Assembly: GCA_019918135.1 (NCBI GenBank)
Contig: WBZZ01002516.1
Coordinates: 167,501-231,500 of the forward strand
Direction: 5' to 3'
DNA from: Paulinella micropora
Lineage: Eukaryota > Cercozoa > Imbricatea > Euglyphida > Paulinellidae
Length of the DNA stretch: 64,000 nt
The notes under the pieces are model-generated. The model was given only the letters and a program-made list of their open reading frames with translations. It was not told the origin of the DNA and did not search any database. A program made the position numbers and the translations under genes. Every line of letters starts with the position of its first letter. Position 1 is the stretch's first letter. This document shows, piece by piece, positions 31,287-41,096 of this stretch.

Positions 31287-31796
31287 ATGTGCAACACCAA
31301 ACAGGACTACTTAAACGAAATTGAAAAATGGAACATTGATAGCGAAATCAAAAAACCCGTGATTAAATGGACTAAACCTGACATTGTTTCTTTCTATGAG
31401 CAATACAAGCCCCGAGACTTCAATGTAGTTGAAGATGCGTCCTTTGGACAGCACGATAATGTGAAAGTAGTTATTCCATTGGAGACCATAACGGGCGACT
31501 CCAACGAAGTTGAAGATGCGTCCTTCGGACAGCACGAACCAAGCACGCCTTTTAAGGGAACTGATTTAAAAGAGACGGGAATTACCGAAATCAACGCTAA
31601 TATTGGTAAAGAGATAGCAAAGAAAGAAGACTCCAACGTAGTTGAAGATGCGTCCTTCGGACAGCATATTATTTTACAATATGGAAAATACAAAAAACTG
31701 AAACTTGAAGAAGTCGCTAAGATTGATAAGCCTTACCTTGAATATTTAATTCAACAAGCTTATTTTCATTATAAAGAAGCAAAAAAATATTTGTGA
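31287..31796 (+). CDS. ExoX-C-like protein 2 with three VEDASFGQH repeats
   Basis: 169 residues, start at the ATG 31287 (MCNTKQDYLNEIEKWNID). The centre carries three near-identical 11-residue repeats (NVVEDASFGQH), each encoded by a double-hairpin DNA repeat. The C-terminus LQYGKYKKLKLEEVAKIDKP ends with KKYL like 9197-9472. The protein looks like an ordinary ExoX-C-like protein expanded by repeat insertion. Frame open. Role unknown. Confidence 0.6.
   Translation: MCNTKQDYLNEIEKWNIDSEIKKPVIKWTKPDIVSFYEQYKPRDFNVVEDASFGQHDNVKVVIPLETITGDSNEVEDASFGQHEPSTPFKGTDLKETGITEINANIGKEIAKKEDSNVVEDASFGQHIILQYGKYKKLKLEEVAKIDKPYLEYLIQQAYFHYKEAKKYL
31422..31667. repeat. Three in-frame double-hairpin repeats
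   Basis: 33-nt units at 31422-31454, 31503-31535 and 31635-31667. Each has a CAACGTAGTTG-type stem followed by GTCCTTCGGAC. The spacers between them differ, so these look like separate insertions or a dispersed array rather than simple slippage. Confidence 0.85.
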
Positions 31797-31827
31797 GCCA
31801 CTTGTGTAATTAATCTTTTTTGCCACA

Positions 31828-33142
31828 TCACCAGTCTTCTGTAAAATTAGGAATAACATTCACATTTCCACCATTATTAGTAGTGGAAACTGATTTCTGT
31901 GTAAAAGTTAATACATCACTTGGAGACAGATAAATATCATAATTTCTTATATTGATTTGTTGCGTTGAATTAGCATTAATATAAATTTTAAAAATTGTTG
32001 TTCCGTTAGCGATATCAGTCGCTGTTGTGTCAGTATCAACTATTGAATATTTCGTATCTACATCCGCATACACTGCTCCATTTAAAGTTCCATTCAATAC
32101 CATTCTTACTATTTTTGTTTTTCCGTCTTCATTACTAATACTTATCAATGATGGATATACTAATGAATAATTGTCTAAGTTATCTCCGTTGCCATCATAT
32201 TTCGCCTTATTTCTTGTACTCAATATCGGTCTTTCTGTAGTGTGTGCGACTTCACTACCTTCAATTGAATTTGTTATGCTGGTATTAATAGTATTTGCTC
32301 CCTCGATGAATAAACTGACACTCGCCGTTTTTTAAAATCTGTATTCCAGTCGATGCATCATTTTTCATTACTGCTGTAAAGGGTAATGTTGTATTTCGCA
32401 GGCTTACACCAACATGAGCATTCGCATAGTCAATCATATGAACTAATTGAAATAATCCTGTTATTGGATTTTCGATATAAAACTTAATAGCACCAAACCC
32501 AAGATACTGAAATTGAATTTGAAATACTTTTCCTGTGCTCCAAAATACTTGGGGCATAGCCGAAGTTCCGTCGCACGGGTCGTCCCAAGTTTTTTGTTCA
32601 ATATAATCTACGACACCTCCTTTACAATGTGCAATATTCATTCCTGCTCTATCTTTGTAAAAATAAAATCCATCAACAAGCCCGTTTCCTATTCCAATAA
32701 ATGAATAGTAATCTTTCGTATCATCCGTTGTCCATAGAGCAGTAAAGCGGGCGAGGACACCTGTTCCAGTTCTATATTTTATTCTCCTTTTACTTACCAA
32801 TCTAGCATCTGCCGTGGCATCCGCTTGAGTTTTTAATTCAGCCATATTATTCAAAAATGACACAGATGATTTTGTTTCTGTTTTTGTCCATATCCTAGTA
32901 TTAATAGTATATGGAAAGATTTCCTGTAAAACTGGTGTTAATTGACCTACTACTGCTTCGCCAAAAGCGGTTTTTGAATGATTTGTTTCAATATCACCAT
33001 CATATCCAACTTTAACATTTATAAATTCTCCGTCAGGATATTCCGCGATTAAACTTGTTTTAATTACTCCATTGGTTTCGCACTTAACATCGACAAAATT
33101 ATTGGCTTCATCTTGTGCGATTAAATTTCTCTGGTGAGACAT
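31828..33142 (-). pseudogene. Surface/fibre-like virion protein, copy C (fossil)
   Basis: Begins MSHQRNLIAQDEANNFVDVK, with the N-terminal NVKVGYDGDIETN element present as tandem-like variants, then TPVLQEIFPYTINTRIW, KYRTGTGVLARFTALW, FQIQFQYLGFGAIKFYIENP and a beta-rich C-terminal domain ending NFTEDW. Same family as 9507-10759 and 49173-50405. It precedes the capsid gene on the same strand. About one or two breaks. Confidence 0.7.
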
Positions 33143-33188
33143 CTCATATATAATAAAAAATAATTTTCTTTTTTATTTATTCTTCTTT

Positions 33189-34085
33189 TTAACTATTCAA
33201 AATTTCAATTCCGTTAACAAGCACGCTTCGTTGAAGAATGGCATAAGTGTAATGGTTTTGGATAGTGACAGGAGTAGTCGCCACAAATTCGTATCGTCTC
33301 TCGGTGTCAAGGCTTAGACCGCTCACCTCATAGCCGTCAGTATCCTTATCACAAAGCGGGCGGTTATGGTCCCAAGTATCAACGTGAAACCAGTTGTAAT
33401 GATACACATCGCTGTTTAGGATAGCACTTCCCTTCAACTTATCCTTCAAAATCATATAGTCTTCATTCTTAATGGTGTCAACATTGAATTGTTGAAGTCT
33501 GGAGCCGTCAAGAGTGGTGTAATATGTCTTAACCTTCTTTCCTGCGGGTGTAGCCTGTCCATCAGTTCTGTTGTCGTTATCAAAATATGTATTTTTCTTT
33601 TCATCGCTATTAAAGACTGATGTGTAGATACGACGAATTCTTTCACCCTGCGAGCGGTTCATCTCAACGACAAAGTTTTGATTTTCACTACTGAGGCTGT
33701 GTTTCCACGAAATGGGATACTCAATCTTAAAAGGAAAGCCTTCGCCCGCAATCTTTTGTTGAACACCCAAAATGACATTTGGGTCAGTCTCAACGGCAAG
33801 GAATAAATTCAACTTAGTAATGGTAGCACCAACAGTAGTGGCAGCAGCACCAGTAGCAATAGAAGTCGCACTAGTTCCATAAAAACTTGTTCGCTCAGTG
33901 CTCTCCCACACAATTCGCATATCAAGAATTTCATTAAATCCGATAGTCGTATCAAGTTCAAAAATGGTTCCAAACAGCATACCCAAAGGAAGATTTACAC
34001 TAATGACTGGGAGAGCACCAGCCGCACTAGCACATATAAAATACTTTGCTTCATCAGTAGCAACATTCACATAATCACCACCCGT
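33189..34085 (-). pseudogene. Major capsid protein, C-terminal part
   Basis: Contains NLPLGMLFGTIFELDTTIGF, GEGFPFKIEYPISWK, SVFNSDEKKNTYF and YHYNWFHVDTWDHNRPLCD, ending RSVLVNGIEILNS. Closely related to 10810-12401 but without the 3' hairpin repeat. It stops at the boundary with the reversed end of element C, so the N-terminal part is absent. Confidence 0.8.
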
Positions 34086-34550
34086 AGCCTATTTTGCATC
34101 TGTCTTTTGATAAAGTCGTTCAGTATTATCTCAATAAACTGTAGAATATCATTCATGCTGAAAGAAGTGAAGTTTCCAGTAAGTTTAACCCAATACTGGC
34201 TTTCATTAACACCCAGCACGTGCTTCTTTCTATCAACGTGTTTGATTTCGTAGTTCGCATACCGCATTAGGTCTTTTACCTTTTCTTTTCTTTCTCTTAC
34301 TTTCGCTTCAAACTGCGGTTGTTCATCTACCTGTAAGGGTGGTGCTTCTGGCATATCGTGAAACAGCACATCTTACTCTGTTCAAGTAATTTTGGGCCGT
34401 TGTTGTATCAACCTTATACTTTCTTTTATACCCCTCAGGTATTATGTAAAGCACATCTTGACCCCTGACCCTTTTGATTTCATAATTAATTTTTTGCTCC
34501 CTAAATTTGTCCAACCTATACTAAATACCGTTGTAAGTGTGTGTCTCCAT
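34086..34550 (-). pseudogene. N-terminal remnant of the conserved gene upstream of PolB (reversed copy)
   Basis: Matches the first two thirds of 26137-26748 (EQKINYEIKRVRGQDVLYII, DLMRYANYEIKHVDRKKHVL). It lies in inverted orientation relative to the left copy, forming the right end of element C. Broken. Confidence 0.7.
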
Positions 34551-34690
34551 CTTATATATTGGTTAACAAAATTTTTTTGGAAATTAAATAATTATCTCAA
34601 TTGTCTGCCCCCGCCGTGGTCCGCAGTGTGCTCCCCGTGTCTATATATACGGGGGGCCCTGTGTTTAGATGGAAATTAGGGCGAGGCGGG
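34551..34690 (-). promoter_or_regulatory. Upstream/terminal block of element C, right (inverted) copy
   Basis: GGGCCCCCCGTATATATAG (read on minus) between GC-rich flanks, then an AT-rich leader before the ATG at 34550. It mirrors 25985-26136. The outer part contains GGCGAGGCGGGCGAGGC-type direct repeats. Confidence 0.5.
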
Positions 34691-34734
34691 CGAGGCTGGC
34701 GAGGCGTGTGGGGCTAAAAAAAATACTATTATTA

Positions 34735-34983
34735 TTATATTGAAATGAGTCCGCAATGACAGTTATGTTCGCGGTAATGACAGAAATTACACCAGTCATC
34801 GTCTCGTTTTTTATTAACATTTTGCATCATTCTTTCCCATTCTTCTTTTTTCTTCTTTTCTTCTTCTTGTTTTTCAATAAATCTTTTATGTTTTTTTGAG
34901 CTGAAATGAATCAGTTTTCGGTGTTCAGCGATATCAACTTCAGAACCACAATCACATTTGTATCGTCGTTTGTTTTCTGTCAT
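34735..34983 (-). CDS. Small zinc-finger protein (CDCG and CNFC pairs)
   Basis: 82 residues: YKCDCGSEVDIAEHRKLIHF (Cys2 plus His pair), a Lys/Glu-rich helix, then DDWCNFCHYREHNCHCG. Two likely zinc sites. The start codon overlaps the stop of the upstream gene by four bases (ATGA), so the two form an operon-like pair. A remnant of the same gene is at 25894-25977. Probably a nucleic-acid-binding regulator; inference from the fold. Confidence 0.55.
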   Translation of the reverse strand: MTENKRRYKCDCGSEVDIAEHRKLIHFSSKKHKRFIEKQEEEKKKKEEWERMMQNVNKKRDDDWCNFCHYREHNCHCGLISI

Positions 34984-35363
34984 CGTGTCTCTTGTTTGTT
35001 CCCCTGTGTATCCTTATATATTACCCCTTCGTTTTGTTTAGAAGAAATTTTTTCTGTATGTGTGCTTGATTTCATATGTCTTGCTTTGCTACTCCTATTT
35101 ATTTCAACTCCGCATTCACACTTAAATGTTTTCTTCTTCCAATTCCTTTTCTTTTCTTTTTTGATTTCTTTTGTTTCCTTATCATAATTAACTTTCCATT
35201 CATCATACTTTGATTTTACTTTTTCCTCTTGGTATTTCTTTGCTTCTTCCATTGCTTGTTCTTGTGTTCTTCGTTTTCCAATAGTAAAACTCTTAAACAT
35301 CGTTTTACCTCCTTCTCTCCATTGAACTTTTACCATCGGCCTCTTTTCATTATTCTTTATCAT
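34980..35363 (-). CDS. AP2-like/zinc-finger small protein
   Basis: 127 residues. The N-terminal segment KVQWREGGKTMFKSFTIGKR followed by a Glu/Lys helix has the pattern of AP2-type DNA-binding domains (three strands and a helix) found in algae and their viruses. The C-terminal segment FKCECGVEINRSSKARHMKS with a final His is a C2H2-type finger like that of its neighbour. The next gene starts within its stop. Upstream is a TC microsatellite. Function inferred only from fold resemblance. Confidence 0.5.
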   Translation of the reverse strand: MIKNNEKRPMVKVQWREGGKTMFKSFTIGKRRTQEQAMEEAKKYQEEKVKSKYDEWKVNYDKETKEIKKEKKRNWKKKTFKCECGVEINRSSKARHMKSSTHTEKISSKQNEGVIYKDTQGNKQETR

Positions 35364-35369
35364 AATAAT

Positions 35370-35387
35370 TTCTCTCTAGATCTCATA

Positions 35388-35419
<32 letters not shown>

Positions 35420-35904
35420 AGATCTATATATATCTCTCTCTATCCATCTATCTATCTATCTATTTATCTATCTCTCTTTCTATCTATCTATCTATCTCTT
35501 CCTCTCTCATACTCTCTCTCTCTCATACTCTCTGTCTCTCATACTCTCTCCCCCCCCCCCCTCTCTCTCTCTCTCTCTATCTATTTATCTATTTATCTAT
35601 CTCTCTCTCTCTGTATATATATCTATCTCCCTCTCCCCCCCCCCTCTCTCTCTCTCTAGATCTCTCTCTCTCTAGATCTCTCTCTCTGTCTCTCTCTCAT
35701 TCTCTCTCTCTCTCTCTCATACTCTCTCTCTCTCATACTCTCTCTCTCTCATACTCTCTCTCTCATACTCTCTCTCTCATTCTCTCTCTCTCTATCTATG
35801 TATCTATTTATCTCTCTCTATGTATCTATCTATCTATCTATCTCTCTCTCTCTCTGTCTCTCTCTCATACTCTCTCTCTCTCTCATATACTCTCTCTCTC
35901 TCTG

Positions 35905-35962
<58 letters not shown>

Positions 35963-35965
35963 GAA
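35370..35965. repeat. TC, TATC, poly-C and GATA microsatellites
   Basis: A mosaic of TCTC, TCATACTC, C-runs, TATC and finally GATA units. Chance frames are low complexity. Confidence 0.95.
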
Positions 35966-36100
35966 GAAGGAGAAAGAGACACTTACATACACACCTTGTA
36001 CATGCATGCATGCATACAAATACACGCACCATATGTACACAAGAAATAAGAAGTATATGTCTTCCTAAATATGTTTCCAGCAATCAGTATAGCATCTATA
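35899..36100 (+). repeat. Array-flank repeat, copy 1
   Basis: GATA units, then AGAGACACTTACATACACAC, CATGCATGCATGCAT and TTTCCAGCAATCAGTATAGC, running straight into a TATAC array. The same series with the same order occurs at 54800-54965, also entering TATAC units. Confidence 0.9.
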
Positions 36101-37612
36101 CTATACTATACTATACTATACTATACTATACTATACTATACTATACTATACTATACTATACTATACTATACTATACTATACTATACTATACTATACCATA
36201 CTATACTATATGTATGTATGTATATGTATATACTATACTATACCATACTATACTATACTATACACTATATACTATATCATGCTATACTATACTATACTAT
36301 ACTATACTATACTATACTATACTGTATTTTACTAAACTATACTATACTCAGGCTATACTATACTATACTATACTATACTATACTATGCTATAGTATACTA
36401 TACCATGCTGTACTATTCTACATTATGATACATTATACTATACTATATTATACTATATTATACTATACTCTACTCTATTCTACTATACTATACTTTACTA
36501 TACTATACTATACTATACTATACTATACTATACTATACTATACTATACTATACTATACTGTACTATACTATACTATACTATACTATATATACTATACTCT
36601 ACTCTATTCTACTATACTATACTATACTACACTATACTATACTATGCTATACTATACTATACCATACTATACTATACTATACTATACTATACTATACTAT
36701 TACTATACTATACTATTACTATACTATACTATACTATACTATACTATACTATACTATACTATACTATTACTATACTATACTATACTATATCACACCATAT
36801 CATACTATATTATACTATACTATATTATACTTTACTATATTATACTATACTATACTATACTATACTATACTATACTATACTATACTATACTATACTATAC
36901 TATTCTATACTATACTATTCTATACTATACTATACTATACTATACTATACTATACTATACTATACTATACTATACTATACTATACTATACTATACTATAC
37001 TATACTATACTATACTATACTATATATACTATGTATATATATATATTTTATACTATACTATACTATACTATACTATACTATAATATACTATACTATACTA
37101 TATATACTCTATATATATACATATATATATGCTATACATATATATATATATACTATTACTATACTATACTATACTATACTATACTGTACTATACTATACT
37201 ATATTATACTATATTATACTATATTATACTATATTATACTATACTATAACTATACTATACTATACTATACTATAATATACTATACTATAATATACTATAC
37301 TATAATATACTATACTATAATATACTATACTATACTATACTATACTATACTATACTATACTATAACTATACTATACTATACTATACTATACTATACTATA
37401 ACTATACTATACTATACTAACTATACTATACTATACTATACTATACTATACTAACTATACTATACTATACTATACTACAGTATATTATACTATACTATAC
37501 TATACTATACTATACTATACTATACTATACTATACTATACTATACTATACTATACTATACTATACTATACTATACTATACTATACTATACTATACTATAC
37601 TATACTTTATAT
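36098..37612 (+). repeat. TATAC pentanucleotide array (1.5 kb)
   Basis: Hundreds of TATAC units with interruptions. Near 36340-36440 a degenerate marker segment (CTCAGGCTATAC, GCTGTACTATTCTACATTATG) appears that recurs inverted in the GTATA arrays. All long frames here are artefacts of the repeat. Confidence 0.98.
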
Positions 37613-37628
37613 ACTATATATATATATT

Positions 37629-38030
37629 TATCTACAATAGACAGGTCTATCTCTATCATAAAATAAGCCTTAGAAACATATAAAACACACACAGGAAGAC
37701 AGAAAACACACCTTTGTTTTACAAAAACACACCTTTGTTTTGACAAAAAAAACGACAAACTAAGCACAATAAGAGAGATTTGGTCAAAATGACGACAAAA
37801 ACCATATTTTATTATCATAAAATATACATAAATTTCATTTATATGGTTTTTGTCGTCATTTTGACCAAATCTCTCTTAGTGTGCCTAGTTTGTCGTTTTT
37901 TTGTCAAAACAAAGGTGTGTTTTTGCAAAACAAAGGTGTGTTTTCTGTCTTCCTGTGTGTGTTTTATATGTTTCTAAGGCTTATTTTATGATATAGTATT
38001 ACGAGATAGACCTGTCTATTGTAGATAAAT
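37629..38030. repeat. 400-bp palindrome between opposed pentanucleotide arrays
   Basis: Two arms of about 180-185 bp around an AT-rich centre near 37825. Arm landmarks are TCTACAATAGACAGGTCTAT, CACACACAGGAAGACAG, ACACACCTTTGTTTT and GGTCAAAATGACGACAAAAA. Small arm differences. Partial copies at 54069-54490. Foldback-element or hairpin-terminus character; no coding. Confidence 0.9.
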
Positions 38031-38044
38031 GATCACACACATAT

Positions 38045-38160
38045 AATAAATGTATTTATTATTAAATTACCTTTTTTGAAGTCTCCTCCACCTACCACAC
38101 ACAAGTGCGGTATGAGTAAATCTCTTCGAACGAAAGTGGGCTTTTCTGAAAGCCCCTCCT
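38045..38160 (-). repeat. Terminal block, copy 2
   Basis: Matches 24345-24460 and, inverted, 53945-54055 (GAAGTCTCCTCCACCTACCA, TCTTCGAACGAAAGTGGG). Here it runs into a GTATA array instead of a coiled-coil gene. Confidence 0.85.
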
Positions 38161-38164
38161 ATTT

Positions 38165-39880
38165 TTAGTATAGTATAGTATAGTATAGTATAGTATAGTA
38201 TAGTATAGTATAGTACAATATAGTACAATATAGTATAGTATAATATAGTATATTACAGTAAATTATATTATAGTATAGTATAGTATAGTATAGTATAGTA
38301 TAGTATAGTATAGTATAATATAGTATAATATACTATAGTATAGTATAGTATAGTATAGTATAGTATAGTATAGTATAGTATAGTATAGTATAGTATAGTA
38401 TAGTATAATATAGTATAATATAGTGTAGTACAGTATAGTATAGTATAGTATAGTATAGTATAATGTATCATAATGTAGAAGAGTACAGCATAGTATAGTA
38501 TACTTTAGCATAGTATACTATAGTATAGTATAGTATAGCCTGAGTAAAATACAGTATAGTATAGTATAGTATAGTATAGTATAGTATAGTATAGTATAGT
38601 ATAGTATAGTATAGTTTCGTAATGTATAATATAGTATAATATAGTATAGTATAATATAGTGTAGTATAGTGTAGTATAGTATAGTATAGTATAGTATAGT
38701 ATAGTATAGTATAGTATAGTATAGTATAGTATAGTATAGTTTAGTATAGTATAGTATAGTAGAATAGAGTAGAGTATAGTAGAATATAGTATGATACAGT
38801 ATAGTATAATGTACCATATTAAAGTAGAATAGTATAGCATAGTATAGTATACTATAGCACAGTATAGTATAGTATAGTATAGTATAGCCTGAGTATGGCC
38901 TGGGTATAGTATAGTATAGTATAGTATAGTATAGTATAGTATAGTATAGTATAGTATAGTATAGTAATACTATGATATAGTTTCGTAATGTATAATATAG
39001 TATAATATAGTATAGTATAGTATAGTATAGTATAGTATAGTATAGTATAGTATAGTATAGTATAGTATAGTTTAGTATAGTTTAGTATAGTAGAATAGAG
39101 TAGAGTATAGTAAAATATAGTATAATACAGTATAGCATAATGTACCATATTAATGTAGAATAGTACAGCATAGTATAGTATACTATAGCACAGTATAGTA
39201 TAGTATAGTATAGCCTGAGTATAGCCTGGGTATAGTATAGTATAGTATAGTATAGTATAGTATAGTATAGTATAGTATAGTATGATATAGTATAGTATGA
39301 TATAGCATAGTATAGTACGGTATAGTATAGTATATATATACATATATATAGTATAGTATAGTATAGTATAGTATAGTATAGTATAATATAGTATAATATA
39401 GTATAATATAGTATAGTATAGTATAGTATAGTATAGTATAGTATAGTATAGTATAATATAGTATAGTACAGTATAGTATCATATAATATAGTGTAATATA
39501 GAAAATTATAGTATAGTATAGTATTAGTATAGTATAGTATAGTATAGTATAGTATAGTATAGTATAGTATAGTATGGTATAGTATAGTATAGTATAGTAT
39601 AGTATAGTATAGTATAGTATAGTATAGTATAGTACAATCTAGTATAGTATAGTATTGTAAAATTTAGTATAATATAGTGTAGTACAGTATAGTATAGCAT
39701 AGTATAGCATACAGTATAGTATAGTATAGTATAGTATAGTATAGTATAATATAGTATAGTATAGTATAGTATAGTATAGTATAGTATAGTATTCATATAT
39801 AGTATAGTATAGTATAGTATAGTATAATATAGTATAGTATAGTATAGTATAGTATAGTATAGTAACAGTATAGCATAGTA
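38165..39880 (+). repeat. GTATA pentanucleotide array (1.7 kb), opposed to the TATAC array
   Basis: The reverse complement of the unit in 36098-37612. Marker segments with TAATGTATCATAATGTAGAA, GTACAGCATAG and TAGCCTGAGTA recur near 38461, 38815 and 39140, giving a higher-order period of roughly 330-350 bp. Confidence 0.97.
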
Positions 39881-39911
39881 TATATATATATTATATATTA
39901 TATATATATAC

Positions 39912-40272
39912 ATTAGAAATATCTAATATATAATATATAATAATAAGAAGAAAAATAATATGTTTGGAAAGGTGAAAAACCGTTACTCAACTTTGAAAAA
40001 ATTTCACGGGAAAACGGTAGCTTTTTCTCGTTTTTCAAAAAATACGTATCGGCTAGCCGTTACTCACTTTTCAAAAATTGAGTAACGGTTTTCACCTTTC
40101 CCAACCCTATTACTTTTCCTATTATTATTATATATTATATATTAGAAATATCTAATATATAATATATAATAATAAGAAGAAAAATAATAGGGTTTGGAAA
40201 GGTGAAAAACCGTTACTCATTTTTTTCAAAAATGGAGTAACGGCTAGCCGTTACTCGTTTTTTTCAAAAAAA
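39912..40272. repeat. MITE-like foldback repeats beside the GC-rich block
   Basis: Inverted repeats TTGGAAAGGTGAAAAACCGT and their complement bound about 150 bp (39959-40112); a second partial copy begins near 40186. A 75-bp direct repeat (39912-39988 and 40141-40221) joins them. A perfect 22-bp palindrome with GGCTAGCC at its core is at 40235-40256. No coding. It lies directly before the first giant-virus-like gene. Confidence 0.75.
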
Positions 40273-40298
40273 GTTCCAGAGAAAAGCGGTACACAGGC

Positions 40299-40619
40299 AT
40301 GGACAACAGCGCACTGTTCCTCACTGGCTGCCTCCCCGCACGTGCGGCCTACACCTACCTAGCCTGGCGTGGCTACGACCGATTACGTCTACTAGCCGTC
40401 GTGCCGGCAACCATTTGGCTCTCGGGCGCCCTCGACCATGAGGACAAGGAGTTTTTCGGCGGAGAGGCCTACTGGAAGGACCACCGCTTCACCCATGGCA
40501 CCATGTGGGCTCTCTACGCACTCACCGGACGAGCGGACTTCCTAGCTGTCGACACCTTCATGGGTGCAGCCATAGTCTACGACCACTACACAGACGAGAA
40601 AACAATCCTCGCCGCCTAG
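40299..40619 (+). CDS. Small multi-pass membrane protein of giant-virus type
   Basis: 106 residues: MDNSALFLTGCLPARAAYTY, then RLRLLAVVPATIWLSGAL, a central EFFGGEAYWKDHRFTHGTMW and a hydrophobic C-terminal half. The pattern of a short FLxGCLPxR start, a hydrophobic helix, and FGGxxWWxxxRxxH resembles a small conserved membrane protein seen in many large DNA viruses; recognised from memory of that pattern, not by search. Function unknown; probably in virion or factory membranes. First gene of the block, just after the foldback repeats. Confidence 0.45.
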   Translation: MDNSALFLTGCLPARAAYTYLAWRGYDRLRLLAVVPATIWLSGALDHEDKEFFGGEAYWKDHRFTHGTMWALYALTGRADFLAVDTFMGAAIVYDHYTDEKTILAA

Positions 40620-40633
40620 TCAACATCGCCGCT

Positions 40634-41080
40634 ATGGCTCAAAGCGTAACCAGGGTCAAGCCCAACGGGCTGGTGCAGGTCAGAATCCGCAATGGCAAGC
40701 GCGGGGGTAAAGAAAGGTGGGCACGTGCCTGTCCACAGTGCTTCTCCCAGGGCGTGGCCAGGCAGGTCCACGCCAACGACTTGTGCTACGAACACGGCTC
40801 CCAACAGTGCACCGAATGCCTCCGGGAGCAAGCCAGTGGCTTCACCCACGTCTACCGCGACGGTGTCTGTAAGACACACGACCTGCCCTGCTGCGGCCAG
40901 TGTATCTCCTCCGAGCCTAAAGTCAAGATGGCCTGGGCCAATGGCCTTTGCCAGGAGCACGACAGGGACAGAGAATGGTGGTTGCACCACGCCCCTGCTC
41001 ACTCACTCCATCCGGACTACGACTGGCTACAAGAATACCTCCGAAGTAAATACCGGCACAAACAAAAAATGGAGTTTTAA
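40634..41080 (+). CDS. Cysteine-rich zinc-binding protein, unknown
   Basis: The start at 40634 (MAQSVTRVKPNGLVQVRIRN) gives 148 residues. Repeated Cys-x2-Cys...Cys-x-x-x-H units are visible: RACPQCFSQG, DLCYEHGSQQCTECLRE, GVCKTHDLPCCGQC, GLCQEHDRDRE. The spacing suggests three zinc-binding loops. It follows the membrane protein by 14 nt and is convergent with the next gene. A nucleic-acid or protein-binding role is likely, not proven. Confidence 0.55.
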   Translation: MAQSVTRVKPNGLVQVRIRNGKRGGKERWARACPQCFSQGVARQVHANDLCYEHGSQQCTECLREQASGFTHVYRDGVCKTHDLPCCGQCISSEPKVKMAWANGLCQEHDRDREWWLHHAPAHSLHPDYDWLQEYLRSKYRHKQKMEF

Positions 41081-41096
41081 TAACAAAACAACACTC

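Larger units (their letters stand above)
25894..35363. mobile_element. PLV C: composite Polinton-like virus with inverted partial ends (fossil)
   Basis: Order: zinc-finger remnant, upstream block, conserved first gene, PolB, two ExoX-C-like genes (plus strand), then surface protein, major capsid part, and a reversed copy of the first gene, upstream block and zinc-finger genes (minus strand). The two ends are therefore inverted partial copies of one terminus. Penton, protease, ATPase and integrase are absent. A piece of another PLV has been copied into PolB (29514-30330). Broken, roughly eight breaks, but the first gene and the ExoX-C-like genes look whole. Confidence 0.8.

Noticed and set aside
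31422-31667. Possible CRISPR array
   Set aside because: Only three 33-nt repeats with unequal spacers, inside a coding frame, in a eukaryotic-type region with no Cas genes.
36071-39913. Very long open frames (up to about 390 residues) of repeating YTILYYTIL
   Set aside because: They are translations of the TATAC/GTATA arrays, which lack stops in several frames; no natural protein composition.
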